A stretch of 64,000 nucleotides of DNA, taken from the NCBI RefSeq assembly GCF_902153245.2, contig NZ_CABFWF030000013.1:202836-266835 (forward strand). The letters are read 5' to 3'. The translations under genes were made by a program, and so were the position numbers. Source of the DNA: Pseudorhizobium endolithicum. Its GTDB lineage: Bacteria > Pseudomonadota > Alphaproteobacteria > Rhizobiales > Rhizobiaceae. Shown here piece by piece: positions 45,604 to 54,975 of the stretch. The notes under the pieces are model-generated. The model was not told the origin of the DNA. It searched no databases and was given only the letters and a program-made list of their open reading frames with translations. Each line of letters starts with the position of its first letter. Positions within the stretch are counted from its first letter, which is position 1.

Positions 45604-46770
45604 CTAGAAATCGATCGCAGAGTAGAAGATCGCGAAAAAGGCATCCATGACGATCACGGCGAAGATGGACTTCACTACCGATGCCGTGACGTGCCGGCCG
45701 AGCGATTCGGCGCTCCCGCCGACCTTCATCCCTTCGACGGCGGCGACGATCCCGATCGCCAGCGCCATGAACGGCGCCTTGATCATCCCCGAGGCGACGG
45801 ACGTATGGTCGATCGCCTCGTGGAGGCGCGACAGGAAGGTGTCGAAGGTAATGCCGGAATAGGTGAGCGCCACGACCGCCGCTCCGTAGAGCGCCGCGAA
45901 GTTCGCGATGATCGTCAGCAGCGGCAGCACGATGGTCAGTGCCACGAGGCGCGGAAAGACCAGCACCCCGACCGGGTTGAGGCCGATGACGGTCAGCGCG
46001 TCGATCTCCTCGCGCATCTTCATCGAGCCGATCTCGGCGGTAATGGCGCTGCCCGACCGGCCGGCGATCATGATCGCCGTCAGGAGCACACCGACCTCGC
46101 GCAACTGGAGGATGCCGACGAGGTCAACGACGAAGATCTCGGCGCCGAAATAGCGCAGCTGGAACGCCCCTTGCTGGGCGATGATGGCGCCGATCAGGAA
46201 GGACATCAGCGCGATGATGGGAACCGCGCGCACGCCCATGTGGTCGATCTGGTTCACCACAGATGCCGGCGAGATGCCTCCGCCCCGGCCGAGCTTCATC
46301 TGCGCGCCGCGGACCGCCGATCCGAGGATGTGCATGGCGGCCACCATGTCTCCGGCGAGCTCGCTGACGACCTTGCCGACGGGCGTAAACATGCGCTGGA
46401 AGAGCGATTCTGCCGGACCGGAGGGAGCCGACGGAGCGGGCGCCTTCTCTGGCAGGACTGCGATCAGTTCGTCGATCGCACCATGGGCGCCCGACAGCGA
46501 CACCTCCCGTCCCTGCGCCTGCTTCGAGCTGATCAGCCGGCGAATCAGCCAGGCTCCGGCGGTATCGATCGCCTCCACCTCGGAGACGTCGACATCCACG
46601 CGCCCCCTGCCCGGCGCCCTTTCAAGCTTGTCGAGCGCCGGCAGCACATGAGCGATGCTGTGGTTGCGCCAATCGCCACGCGCAACAAATCGCTCGCCGT
46701 TGCCCCCGGGCATCGCTTCGGCAGCCAATTCGGCAACCCGGGTTTCAGTCGATTGTAACGGCACTGGCAT
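45604..46770 (-). CDS. MlaE-type permease with N-terminal STAS domain
   Basis: A 388-residue protein. An N-terminal STAS-like domain (about residues 20-110; VDVDVSEVEAIDTAGAWLIR) is followed by an MlaE permease with about five helices. The conserved FLIGAIIAQQGAFQLRYFGA, MIAGRSGSAITAEIGSMKM and IGLNPVGVLVFPRLVAL are clear. In E. coli the STAS protein is separate (MlaB); here it is fused. It starts the operon permease-ATPase-MCE-lipoprotein. The ATG at 46770 was preferred to a TTG at 46824. Confidence 0.93.
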   Translation of the reverse strand: MPVPLQSTETRVAELAAEAMPGGNGERFVARGDWRNHSIAHVLPALDKLERAPGRGRVDVDVSEVEAIDTAGAWLIRRLISSKQAQGREVSLSGAHGAIDELIAVLPEKAPAPSAPSGPAESLFQRMFTPVGKVVSELAGDMVAAMHILGSAVRGAQMKLGRGGGISPASVVNQIDHMGVRAVPIIALMSFLIGAIIAQQGAFQLRYFGAEIFVVDLVGILQLREVGVLLTAIMIAGRSGSAITAEIGSMKMREEIDALTVIGLNPVGVLVFPRLVALTIVLPLLTIIANFAALYGAAVVALTYSGITFDTFLSRLHEAIDHTSVASGMIKAPFMALAIGIVAAVEGMKVGGSAESLGRHVTASVVKSIFAVIVMDAFFAIFYSAIDF

Positions 46771-46856
46771 CTTTCGTGGTTTCGGCGCGGGAACTGCGGG
46801 CGGCGTGTTGATCGCGCAGGACAACCGGCAATATAACCTCCTCCACCGGAAATACT

Positions 46857-47861
46857 ATGTGCGGGACGTTCAAAAGCATGCGCCGTAACCTCGAAGCAAC
46901 AATAGAAACCTTCCCGATCGCCGGCCTCTTCACCATTTCGCGCGGATCGAAGACGGAAGCGGAAGTCGTGACCTGCGTGATCGAGGAAAACGGCGTCTTC
47001 GGTCGGGGCGAATGCGTCCCTTACAAACGATATGGCGAAACGGTCGCGGGGGTTGTGGCGGACATACGCTCGGCCGCAGGGGAGATCGCGCGACGAGGTG
47101 CTGGGAGGGAGGAGCTTCAGACGCTGATGAAGCCCGGCGCCGCCCGCAACGCCGTCGACTGCGCCCTTTGGGACCTCGAAGCAAAGCTTGAGGCGACCCC
47201 CGTCTTCCGGACGCTCGGCATCACCCCGGAACCGATCACGACGGCATTCACCCTGTCCCTCGGCGAGCCCGGCGCGATGGCCGCCGAAGCCGAGAAGAAC
47301 GCCCATCGGCCGCTCCTCAAGGTGAAGCTCGGCACGGCGGACGACGAGTCACGCATGAGGGCGGTCACTTCGGCCGCCCCGCGATCGCGCATCATCGTCG
47401 ATGCCAACGAGGGTTGGACCGAGGAGAACATCGAGGACCATCTGCGGATCGCCCGCGAGGTCGGCATTGCGCTTATCGAACAGCCGCTGCCGGCGGGGCG
47501 TGACGGGATGCTGACCCGCATCGATCGGCTCGTGCCGGTCTGCGCCGACGAGAGCGTTCACGCCACGGACGATCTCGGCGCACTCCGCAACCGCTACGAC
47601 GCCGTCAACATCAAGCTCGACAAGACCGGTGGACTGACGGAAGCACTGCGCATGAAGGCGGAGGCGAAGCGCCTCGGCTTCCAGGTCATGGTCGGCTGCA
47701 TGGTCGGCACTTCGCTGGCAATGGCGCCGGCCGCGCTCCTGGCGCAGGATGTCGAATATGCCGATCTCGACGGGCCGCTGCTGCTCGCCCGCGACCGGGA
47801 GCCGGCCTTGCGTTACGAAGGTTCGACGCTCTTTCCGCCGCCTTCCGAGCTCTGGGGCTGA
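46857..47861 (+). CDS. Dipeptide epimerase/DgcA-like enolase-superfamily enzyme
   Basis: A 334-residue mandelate-racemase/muconate-lactonizing-type enolase. The catalytic Lys pair is likely in LLKVKLG and VNIKLDKTGG. Metal ligands are in IIVDANEGWT, IALIEQPLP and VCADESVHA. This order matches L-Ala-D/L-Glu epimerases and the DgcA N-acetyl-D-glutamate racemases, both linked to peptidoglycan-derived or D-amino-acid catabolism. The dgcN partner is absent, so I cannot choose. The final 49 bp overlap the end of the opposite MFS gene. It is divergent from the MCE operon. Confidence 0.85.
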   Translation: MCGTFKSMRRNLEATIETFPIAGLFTISRGSKTEAEVVTCVIEENGVFGRGECVPYKRYGETVAGVVADIRSAAGEIARRGAGREELQTLMKPGAARNAVDCALWDLEAKLEATPVFRTLGITPEPITTAFTLSLGEPGAMAAEAEKNAHRPLLKVKLGTADDESRMRAVTSAAPRSRIIVDANEGWTEENIEDHLRIAREVGIALIEQPLPAGRDGMLTRIDRLVPVCADESVHATDDLGALRNRYDAVNIKLDKTGGLTEALRMKAEAKRLGFQVMVGCMVGTSLAMAPAALLAQDVEYADLDGPLLLARDREPALRYEGSTLFPPPSELWG

Positions 47862-49018
47862 AGTCGCGCCGCCAGCACGAGCAGTAGCAGCCCGACAAGG
47901 GCGGTCAACGCCATTGCCGGATAGCTCGCCGCGCCGTAGGCGCGGTAGAGGGCGCCGGAAAGGAATGTCGCCAGCGCCAGGAACGCGCCGTTGTAGAAGA
48001 AGTAGGTGCCCTGCATCGACGTTTCCTGCTCCTCCTGCACGGCCTCCACAAGCTTGTGCTGCACGCCGATATGCAGGAAGGTGAAGGTGAAGGCGTGCAT
48101 CGACTGCAGGAGCAGGTAGCCTGCGAACCCGAGGGGCATCGGAAACAGCGTCCATCGAACCACCGCTACGGCGCAGCCGAGCCGCATCAGCGTCCAAGGG
48201 GAAAAGTGGCGGGCGATGAGCGCGGACGCGAAGAAGACGACGATCTCCACGACGACGGCGGTGCTCCAGAGGATGCCGATCTCCGTCCCGCCGAATCCCA
48301 TGTCCTGCCAGTGGATCGCACCGAAGGCATAGAACATCGCATGGCTCGCCTGGGCAACCGATGCGCCGATCATCAGCATGTGCAGGTCGAGCCGCCCCAG
48401 CACACCCGGTTTCCAGCGGCCGAGGCTCGGCGAGGGCTTTCGCAGGCGGCCGATGCGTGGCGCCGCGAAGGCTGCAGCGACCGTGAGAGCGAAGGCGACG
48501 CTGGCAACCGCCGGCAGCACGCCGCCGCCCCAGAGCCCGATCAACCGGCCCATCAGCAGGCTCATCGCCACGAAGCCGATCGAGCCCCAGACCCGCAGCA
48601 AGCCGTACTGGAAGCCCCAGCGCCGCACCCCGCTGACGGCAATCGAATCGACCACCGGAACATAGGCTGCGAAGAATGCCGCCTGCAGGCTGTAGACGAT
48701 CAGGACGGGCCAGAAGCCCGTCACGGCGAACAGGGCGATCGCGGTGAGGAATGAAAGGATGCCGGACCAGACCAGCACCCTCGACCGTTCATGGAGCCGG
48801 TCGGCGATGGCACCGACGACCGGCGCCGACACGATCCGCACGATCATGGGAACTGCCAGAATGATGCCGATCTCGAACTCGCTGAAGGCAAGCGAGTTCA
48901 GCCACACGGGAAAATAGGGAAGAATGATCCCGTTCACGCCGATCGGAGCCGCAAACGCGAGTGCGCAACGCAGGTGGAAGTGCCGAGGCGGCGGCTCGGG
49001 CGACGTGCCAGTGATCAC
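47813..49018 (-). CDS. MFS transporter (HcaT/LacY-like)
   Basis: A 401-residue, 12-helix major facilitator protein. The opening GVNGIILPYFPVWLNSLAFS and the YGLLRVWGSIGFVAMSLLMG motif in helix 4-5 match the 3-phenylpropionate permease HcaT and nucleoside/sugar symporter branch (MFS_1-like). SMHAFTFTFLHIGVQ in the second half is also typical. The substrate is unknown. Its 3' end overlaps the epimerase gene tail-to-tail by 49 bp. Pairing with that epimerase could suggest a peptide or amino-acid substrate (weak inference). Confidence 0.85.
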   Translation of the reverse strand: MITGTSPEPPPRHFHLRCALAFAAPIGVNGIILPYFPVWLNSLAFSEFEIGIILAVPMIVRIVSAPVVGAIADRLHERSRVLVWSGILSFLTAIALFAVTGFWPVLIVYSLQAAFFAAYVPVVDSIAVSGVRRWGFQYGLLRVWGSIGFVAMSLLMGRLIGLWGGGVLPAVASVAFALTVAAAFAAPRIGRLRKPSPSLGRWKPGVLGRLDLHMLMIGASVAQASHAMFYAFGAIHWQDMGFGGTEIGILWSTAVVVEIVVFFASALIARHFSPWTLMRLGCAVAVVRWTLFPMPLGFAGYLLLQSMHAFTFTFLHIGVQHKLVEAVQEEQETSMQGTYFFYNGAFLALATFLSGALYRAYGAASYPAMALTALVGLLLLVLAARLQPQSSEGGGKSVEPS

Positions 49019-49114
49019 GGGAGCAACAGGGAATCAGGTTCGGGAAGACGACCCTAGCATGGGTCGGGCGCCCCTCCTGTGGCAGAAAGGCAATGCCGCC
49101 GGGGAATATGCCGC

Positions 49115-49914
49115 TCAGGCAGCCCTCATGTCGCTGACGATCACGGCCGGAACAGGGGGCGAGGCCGGCACGGACACGAGGCCATGCCAGTGGATCATCT
49201 CCATCGTGCCGTCATGATGCTCGGCGACCGCGGTGCAGCTTTCGACCCAGTCTCCGGTGTTGATGTAGCGGATGCCGTCGATCTCCTCCATCACAGCGTG
49301 ATGGATGTGGCCGCAGATCACGCCGTCGACATCGTTGCGCCGCGCCTCGTCGGCCACCACGCCCTGGAACTCGCCGATGAAGTTCACCGCCTGCTTGACT
49401 TGCAGCTTCGCCCAGGCGGAAAAGGACCAGTAGGGCATTCCCAGCCGGCGGCGGACTGCCGAAAGGCCGATGTTGATGGCGATGGCCGCGTCATAGGCCC
49501 AGTCGCCGAGATAGGCGAGAAGCCGGGCATTGCGGACGACCACGTCGAACTCGTCGCCATGCAGCACGAGGTAGCGCTTCCCGTCGCCCGCCTCGTGGAT
49601 CATCCGCTCCGCTACTTCGATGCCGCCGAAATGGGTGCCGGGAAATGCGCGCAGGAACTCGTCATGGTTCCCCGGAATATAGACGATGCGGGTGCCTTTG
49701 CGCGCCTTGCGCAGCAGTTTCTGCACGACGTCGTTGCAGCCCTGCGGCCAGTGCCAGCTCCGCTTCAGCCGCCACCCGTCGACGATGCGACCAGGACGAT
49801 CGTGTCCGCCTCATGGCAACGGAGGAAGTCGAGCAGGAGGTCGGTGCGGGCGGCCTTGGAGCCGAGGTGGACGTCGGAAAGGAAGATCGTGCGGAAATGC
49901 CTTGCGTTCGCCAT
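49115..49914 (-). pseudogene. PlcP/LpxH-like metallophosphoesterase broken by a frameshift
   Basis: Two reading frames together encode one COG2908-type metallophosphoesterase. The first (ATG at 49914) gives RTIFLSDVHLGSKAARTD and IVLVASSTGGG, then stops at 49765. The second carries IVDGWRLKRSWHWPQG, GNHDEFLRA, VLHGDEFDVV and ICGHIHHAVMEE to the stop at 49115. Homologues read LVGDIVDGWRL at the join, so four bases seem missing near 49786, removing the metal-binding Gly-Asp. The family includes Sinorhizobium PlcP, a phospholipase C used in phosphate-starvation lipid remodelling, and LpxH-like proteins. It may be a real pseudogene or a sequencing error. A GTG at 49726 could restart translation without the active site. 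Confidence 0.85.
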
Positions 49915-49971
49915 CGCGGTTACTGTCCTTGTCATTGCGATCCTTGGCTCCCGCCTCCAGACCAGACTCGT

Positions 49972-49989
49972 GTTTCAGGAGCATGACAC
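49972..49989 (-). promoter_or_regulatory. Possible Pho box upstream of the PlcP-like gene
   Basis: On the minus strand GTGTCAT-GCTC-CTGAAAC matches the PhoB consensus CTGTCAT-N4-CTGTCAT at 10 of 14 positions. It lies about 58 bp before the start codon. PlcP genes are PhoB-controlled in Sinorhizobium, so a site is expected here, but the second half is weak. Confidence 0.35.
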
Positions 49990-50115
49990 GCCGGCGCGGC
50001 CATTGAAGCCTCCTCCACGGGCTCCCGAAATTACTGCTGTTCCCCGTCGGCTATTGTTGTAAGGAAGGCCGGACCAAGCATTGAACGAAAGACGAATTCC
50101 GGAGGCGCCAGAGGC

Positions 50116-52419
50116 ATGCAGGACAACGCGAACCCCAACGGTACGGTAAAATCCGGCGATCTGGACGAGCAGGCCCTTTTCTTCCACCGCTATCCGCGCC
50201 CCGGCAAGCTGGAGATCCACCCGACCAAGCCGCTCGGCAACCAGCGCGACCTCGCCCTCGCCTATTCTCCCGGTGTCGCCGCGCCCTGCCTCGCCATCCG
50301 CGACGACCCGAATTCAGCTGCGGACTACACTGCGCGTTCCAACCTCGTCGCCGTGATCTCCAACGGCACGGCCGTTCTCGGCCTGGGCAATATCGGCCCG
50401 CTGGCCTCCAAGCCGGTCATGGAAGGCAAGGCTGTCCTCTTCAAGAAGTTCGCCGGCATCGACGTCTTCGACATCGAGATCGACGCCAACGAGATCGACT
50501 CCATGGTGTCGACCATTTCCGCGCTGGAGCCGACCTTCGGCGGCATCAACCTCGAGGACATCAAGGCGCCGGAATGCTTCGAGGTGGAGCGGCAGCTCCG
50601 CGAGAAGATGAACATTCCGGTTTTCCACGACGACCAGCACGGCACCGCGATCATCGTCGCCGCCGCCATCCTGAACGGCCTGGAACTGGCCGGAAAGAAC
50701 CTCGCCGACGTCAAGATCGTCGCCTCCGGTGCAGGTGCCGCGGCTCTGGCCTGCCTCAACCTTCTCGTCTCGCTCGGCGCCCGCAAGGAGAACATCTGGG
50801 TCCACGATATCGAGGGTCTCGTCTATCTCGGCCGTGAAGCGCTGATGGACCAGTGGAAGGCGATCTACTGCCAGGACAGCGAGAAGCGCAGCCTGCACGA
50901 GAGCATCGAAGGCGCCGACGTGTTCCTCGGTCTCTCCGCCGCCGGCGTGCTGAAGCCCGAATTGTTGGCGAAGATGGCCGACAAGCCGCTCATCATGGCG
51001 CTCGCCAATCCGACGCCGGAGATCATGCCGCAGCTCGCGCGCGAGGCACGGCCCGACGCGATGATCTGCACCGGCCGGTCCGATTTCCCGAACCAGGTCA
51101 ACAACGTCATCTGCTTCCCCTATATTTTCAGGGGTGCCCTCGACTGCGGCGCACGCACCATCAACGAAGAGATGAAGATGGCGGCGGTGCGGGCCATCGC
51201 CGCCCTGGCGCGTGAGGAAGTCTCCGACGTCGCGGCCCGCGCCTATACCGGCGAAACGCCCGTCTTCGGCCCCGACTACCTCATCCCCTCGCCCTTCGAC
51301 CCACGTCTCATCCTGCGCATCGCGCCGGCGGTGGCGAAGGCTGCCGCGGAAACCGGCGTGGCAGCCCGGCCCATCCAGGATTTCGACGCCTATCTCGACC
51401 AGTTGAACCGCTTCGTGTGGCGCTCCGGATTCATCATGAAGCCGATCTTCAGCGCCGCGAAAAGCGCGGAGAAGAACCGCGTCATCTTCGCCGAGGGTGA
51501 GGATGAGCGCGTGCTGCGCGCCGCCCAGGTCCTCTTGGAGGACAAGACGGCGCGGCCGATCCTGATCGGCCGTCCCGGCGTCATCGAAACGCGCCTGAAG
51601 CGCTTCGGCATCCGCATCCGTCCGAACGTCGACTTCGAGGTCGTGAACCCCGAGGACGACCCGCGATACCGGGAGTATGTCGACGACTATTTCGCGCTGG
51701 TCGGGCGCGCCGGCGTCAACCCGGAAGCGGCCCGCACCGTCGTCCGCACCAACACAACGGTGATCGGCGCCCTTGCCGTGCGCCGCGGCGAGGCGGATGC
51801 GCTCATCTGCGGCGTTGAAGGCCGCTACGACAAGCATCTGCGCGACGTCAACCAGATCATCGGCAAGCGTGCCGGCGTCCACGCCTTCTCCGGCATGAGC
51901 CTGCTGATCTCCCAGCGCGGTGCGATCTTCTTCACCGATACTTTCGTCACCTACAATCCGTCGGCTGCGGAAATCGCCGAGATGACGATCCTCGCTGCCC
52001 AGGAAATCCGCCGCTTCGGCATCACGCCGAAGGCGGCGCTGATCAGCCATTCCAACTTCGGTTCGCGCAATTCCGAGAGTGCGGCGAAGATGCGCGAGGC
52101 CCTGGCGCTCCTTCGCGAGCAGGCACCGGATCTCGAGGTGGACGGCGAAATGCAGGGCGGCTCCGCCCTCTCGGAACCCTTGCGCAAGCGCGCCATGCCC
52201 GACAGCACCCTCACCGGCGAAGCCAATCTCCTGGTCTTCCCGAACCTGGATGCCGCCAACATCTCGCTCGGCATCGTGCGGTCCATGATGGACGCGCTGC
52301 ATGTCGGCCCCATCCTGCTCGGCGCAGCCATGCCCGCCCATATCCTCTCCACCTCGGTCACCTCGCGCGGCGTCGTCAACATGGCGGCGCTGGCGGTGGT
52401 CGAAGCGTCGCAGGGCTGA
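50116..52419 (+). CDS. Malic enzyme with phosphotransacetylase-like C-terminal domain
   Basis: A 767-residue protein typical of Rhizobiaceae Dme/Tme. Residues about 20-430 form the malic enzyme ([51 protein letters not shown], nucleotide loop [24 protein letters not shown]). Residues about 440-760 form a phosphate-acetyltransferase-like domain ([19 protein letters not shown]) thought to be regulatory. It converts malate to pyruvate, supplying acetyl-CoA and reducing power during dicarboxylate growth. Whether it prefers NAD (Dme) or NADP (Tme) cannot be told by eye. Confidence 0.95.
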   Translation: MQDNANPNGTVKSGDLDEQALFFHRYPRPGKLEIHPTKPLGNQRDLALAYSPGVAAPCLAIRDDPNSAADYTARSNLVAVISNGTAVLGLGNIGPLASKPVMEGKAVLFKKFAGIDVFDIEIDANEIDSMVSTISALEPTFGGINLEDIKAPECFEVERQLREKMNIPVFHDDQHGTAIIVAAAILNGLELAGKNLADVKIVASGAGAAALACLNLLVSLGARKENIWVHDIEGLVYLGREALMDQWKAIYCQDSEKRSLHESIEGADVFLGLSAAGVLKPELLAKMADKPLIMALANPTPEIMPQLAREARPDAMICTGRSDFPNQVNNVICFPYIFRGALDCGARTINEEMKMAAVRAIAALAREEVSDVAARAYTGETPVFGPDYLIPSPFDPRLILRIAPAVAKAAAETGVAARPIQDFDAYLDQLNRFVWRSGFIMKPIFSAAKSAEKNRVIFAEGEDERVLRAAQVLLEDKTARPILIGRPGVIETRLKRFGIRIRPNVDFEVVNPEDDPRYREYVDDYFALVGRAGVNPEAARTVVRTNTTVIGALAVRRGEADALICGVEGRYDKHLRDVNQIIGKRAGVHAFSGMSLLISQRGAIFFTDTFVTYNPSAAEIAEMTILAAQEIRRFGITPKAALISHSNFGSRNSESAAKMREALALLREQAPDLEVDGEMQGGSALSEPLRKRAMPDSTLTGEANLLVFPNLDAANISLGIVRSMMDALHVGPILLGAAMPAHILSTSVTSRGVVNMAALAVVEASQG

Positions 52420-52494
52420 TCCTTCTCCTGTTATGATAATCTCAACCGGCGGCGCCGATGATCGCCGGCAGAGATTGCACCGACAGGAGAGGTC

Positions 52495-53163
52495 ATGTTC
52501 CTTCGCCTTACCGTGGTAGCTGCCGTCCTGGTTGTTCCCTTCGCGGCTAGCGCACAGACCTCGGACATCTGCCGGAGCCTTGAGCGGCGGCTGGCGATGC
52601 TGCCGCAGGTGATCGGCAGCACCGCCGAAGTGCGCCGGCATGCCGAAGCGCTCCGCTACCATGACGGCGAGATCCGCCACCTGCGCACGCAGATGCGTCG
52701 GGCCCGCTGTGGCGCAGGCAGCATCGTCACCTTCGGGCAGCGCGACGACATCTGTGGTGAGATGGCGCAGGCGCTGCGCGAACTGGAACAGGTGCGCGAC
52801 AGCATTGCGGCACAGCAGTCGGCCGCGCGGCAGATCCTGCGTCCGAACGGCGAGCGCAATGCCATCCTGGCGGCCTTGGATGCGAACGGCTGCCGCACGG
52901 ATACCGCCGCCGAACCGCTTCCCGCGGCACTCGAGCCTTCTCCTCCTCCTCGGGAAGAGCCGCAGGAGCGGCCCTATTCCGGCATCACGGTGCTCTCGCC
53001 AAAGGCAGGCACCGCGCCCGCCGCAGCGCCTCCTCCGCCGCCCGAGGAACGGCCCTACGACCCGTCGAGGAAGGTGCGCACCGTCGGACCCGTCTTTCTC
53101 CCCGACGAGAGCTCGATCGACCTCGCCAACCCCGCCGGAGCAGGCCCGCAGCCCCGGCAGTGA
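52495..53163 (+). CDS. Exported Pro-rich protein of unknown function
   Basis: A 222-residue protein with a signal peptide (FLRLTVVAAVLVVPFAASAQ). A helical Cys-containing domain follows, with CRSLERRLAMLPQVIG, RRARCGAGSIV, DDICGEMAQALRELE and ANGCRTD, so four Cys could make two disulfides. A disordered tail with two copies of an EERPY/QERPY-type segment in a Pro-rich setting ends the protein. It resembles DUF2865-like alphaproteobacterial proteins, but I am not sure. It stands 75 bp after the malic enzyme and ends 2 bp before bluB on the other strand. Confidence 0.75.
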   Translation: MFLRLTVVAAVLVVPFAASAQTSDICRSLERRLAMLPQVIGSTAEVRRHAEALRYHDGEIRHLRTQMRRARCGAGSIVTFGQRDDICGEMAQALRELEQVRDSIAAQQSAARQILRPNGERNAILAALDANGCRTDTAAEPLPAALEPSPPPREEPQERPYSGITVLSPKAGTAPAAAPPPPPEERPYDPSRKVRTVGPVFLPDESSIDLANPAGAGPQPRQ

Positions 53164-53165
53164 TG

Positions 53166-53912
<747 letters not shown>

Positions 53913-53937
53913 CTACCGTCCGCGCAGCCAGGTCTGT

Positions 53938-54108
53938 CCTGTCAGGCCGGTCTTCTGACTTGGCTTCCCTCGCCCGCCGCGGCCTTCCCGGATGCGATCC
54001 AGTGGCCGTGCATTTGCGGCGGGCGTCCACCTCACAGCGTTGGGCACGTTCCGGCTCTTCCCCGGATTCCCGATTCTCCGGCCTTGCGGCCGGCACCTGA
54101 CGAAGACT
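53938..54108 (-). ncRNA. Cobalamin (B12) riboswitch controlling bluB
   Basis: On the minus strand the element begins with CAGGTGCCGG near 54105. It has paired GGCCG stems, GGGAATCCGG (P3/P4 core), GCCACTGGAT near 53998, and the B12 box AAGTCAGAAGACCGGCCTG at about 53946-53964. These are the conserved parts of the adenosylcobalamin riboswitch in the usual order. The expression platform lies in the 90 bp before bluB. Rhizobial bluB genes are known to be under this control. Confidence 0.92.
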
Positions 54109-54141
54109 GTATGACCGAGGTCGCCGCCGCAGGGCAAGAGG

Positions 54142-54972
54142 TCAGACGACGGGAAAATACCGGACATAGGCAAATGCGCTGCCGTCCGGCGCCCAGTTCG
54201 GCGAATTCATCGTGCCCTGCCCGCCGAAGAGCTCGAACAGGGTCTCCGCATTGCCTCCGTCGGCGTCCATCATCCGGATCCGCACCGGCAGGTCGCGCGG
54301 ATGGTCGAAGACGTCCGCACCGTAAGACAGGAACACCACCCTGTCACCTCGCGGTGACGGGTGGGGAAACCAGTCGCCGTAGGCGCTCTCGGTCATCCGC
54401 TCGGCCGTTCCCCCGGCAACCGGGACCCGCCAGATCTGCATCAGCCCGGTCCGGCTGGAGTTGAAATAGATCCAGCGTCCGTCGGCAGAATAGTCGGGTC
54501 CGTCGTTGCGACCCTCGCCGAACGTCAGCCGCCTTTCGTCGCCACCCTCGACGGCGATCGTGTAGATGTCGAAAAGGTCGTTCCGTATCCCGCAATAGGC
54601 GAAGCGCCGTCCGTCTGGAGACCAGCCGTGCCAGTAGGAAGGCAGGTTCTTCGTCACCAGTCGGGGCTCGCCGCCGCCGGCCGGCAGCACATAGATGGCA
54701 GACTGGCCGAATTCCACCTTGTCCGAGATCGCGATCAGCGAGCCGTCCGGCGAAATACCGTGGTCGTTGTTGCACTGGCGCGCAAAGCTCGTCTCCACCG
54801 GCTCCGGCCGCGCATCGCCGGCGAGCGGCAGCCGGTAGAGGCGCCCGTCGCTGTTGAGCATCAGATGACGTCCGCAGGGCGACCAGTTAGGAGCCTCGAA
54901 CAGCGCCTCCGTCTGCCATACAACCCTGCTCCGGCGTGTCGCGAGGTCGTAGAGCTCGACGGAACTGCGCAT
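54142..54972 (-). CDS. TolB-like beta-propeller (PD40/WD40-like) protein
   Basis: A 276-residue protein made of PD40 repeats. The repeated signature W/S-P-x-G-x-x-(L/F) appears as WSPCGRHLMLNSDG, ISPDGSLIAISDK, WSPDGRRFAYCGI, YSADGRWIYFNSSR, PSPRGDRVVFLSYG and WAPDGSAFAYVR. It has no signal peptide, so it is probably cytoplasmic, unlike TolB. The function is unknown; similar proteins bind oligosaccharides or partner proteins. It is 3 bp downstream of nadE, on one transcript. Confidence 0.88.
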   Translation of the reverse strand: MRSSVELYDLATRRSRVVWQTEALFEAPNWSPCGRHLMLNSDGRLYRLPLAGDARPEPVETSFARQCNNDHGISPDGSLIAISDKVEFGQSAIYVLPAGGGEPRLVTKNLPSYWHGWSPDGRRFAYCGIRNDLFDIYTIAVEGGDERRLTFGEGRNDGPDYSADGRWIYFNSSRTGLMQIWRVPVAGGTAERMTESAYGDWFPHPSPRGDRVVFLSYGADVFDHPRDLPVRIRMMDADGGNAETLFELFGGQGTMNSPNWAPDGSAFAYVRYFPVV

Positions 54973-54975
54973 CGC

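Noticed and set aside
49726..49914. Treating the short 49-codon frame and the 203-codon frame as two independent genes
   Set aside because: Together they reconstruct one metallophosphoesterase with only four bases missing at the join, so one broken gene is more likely.
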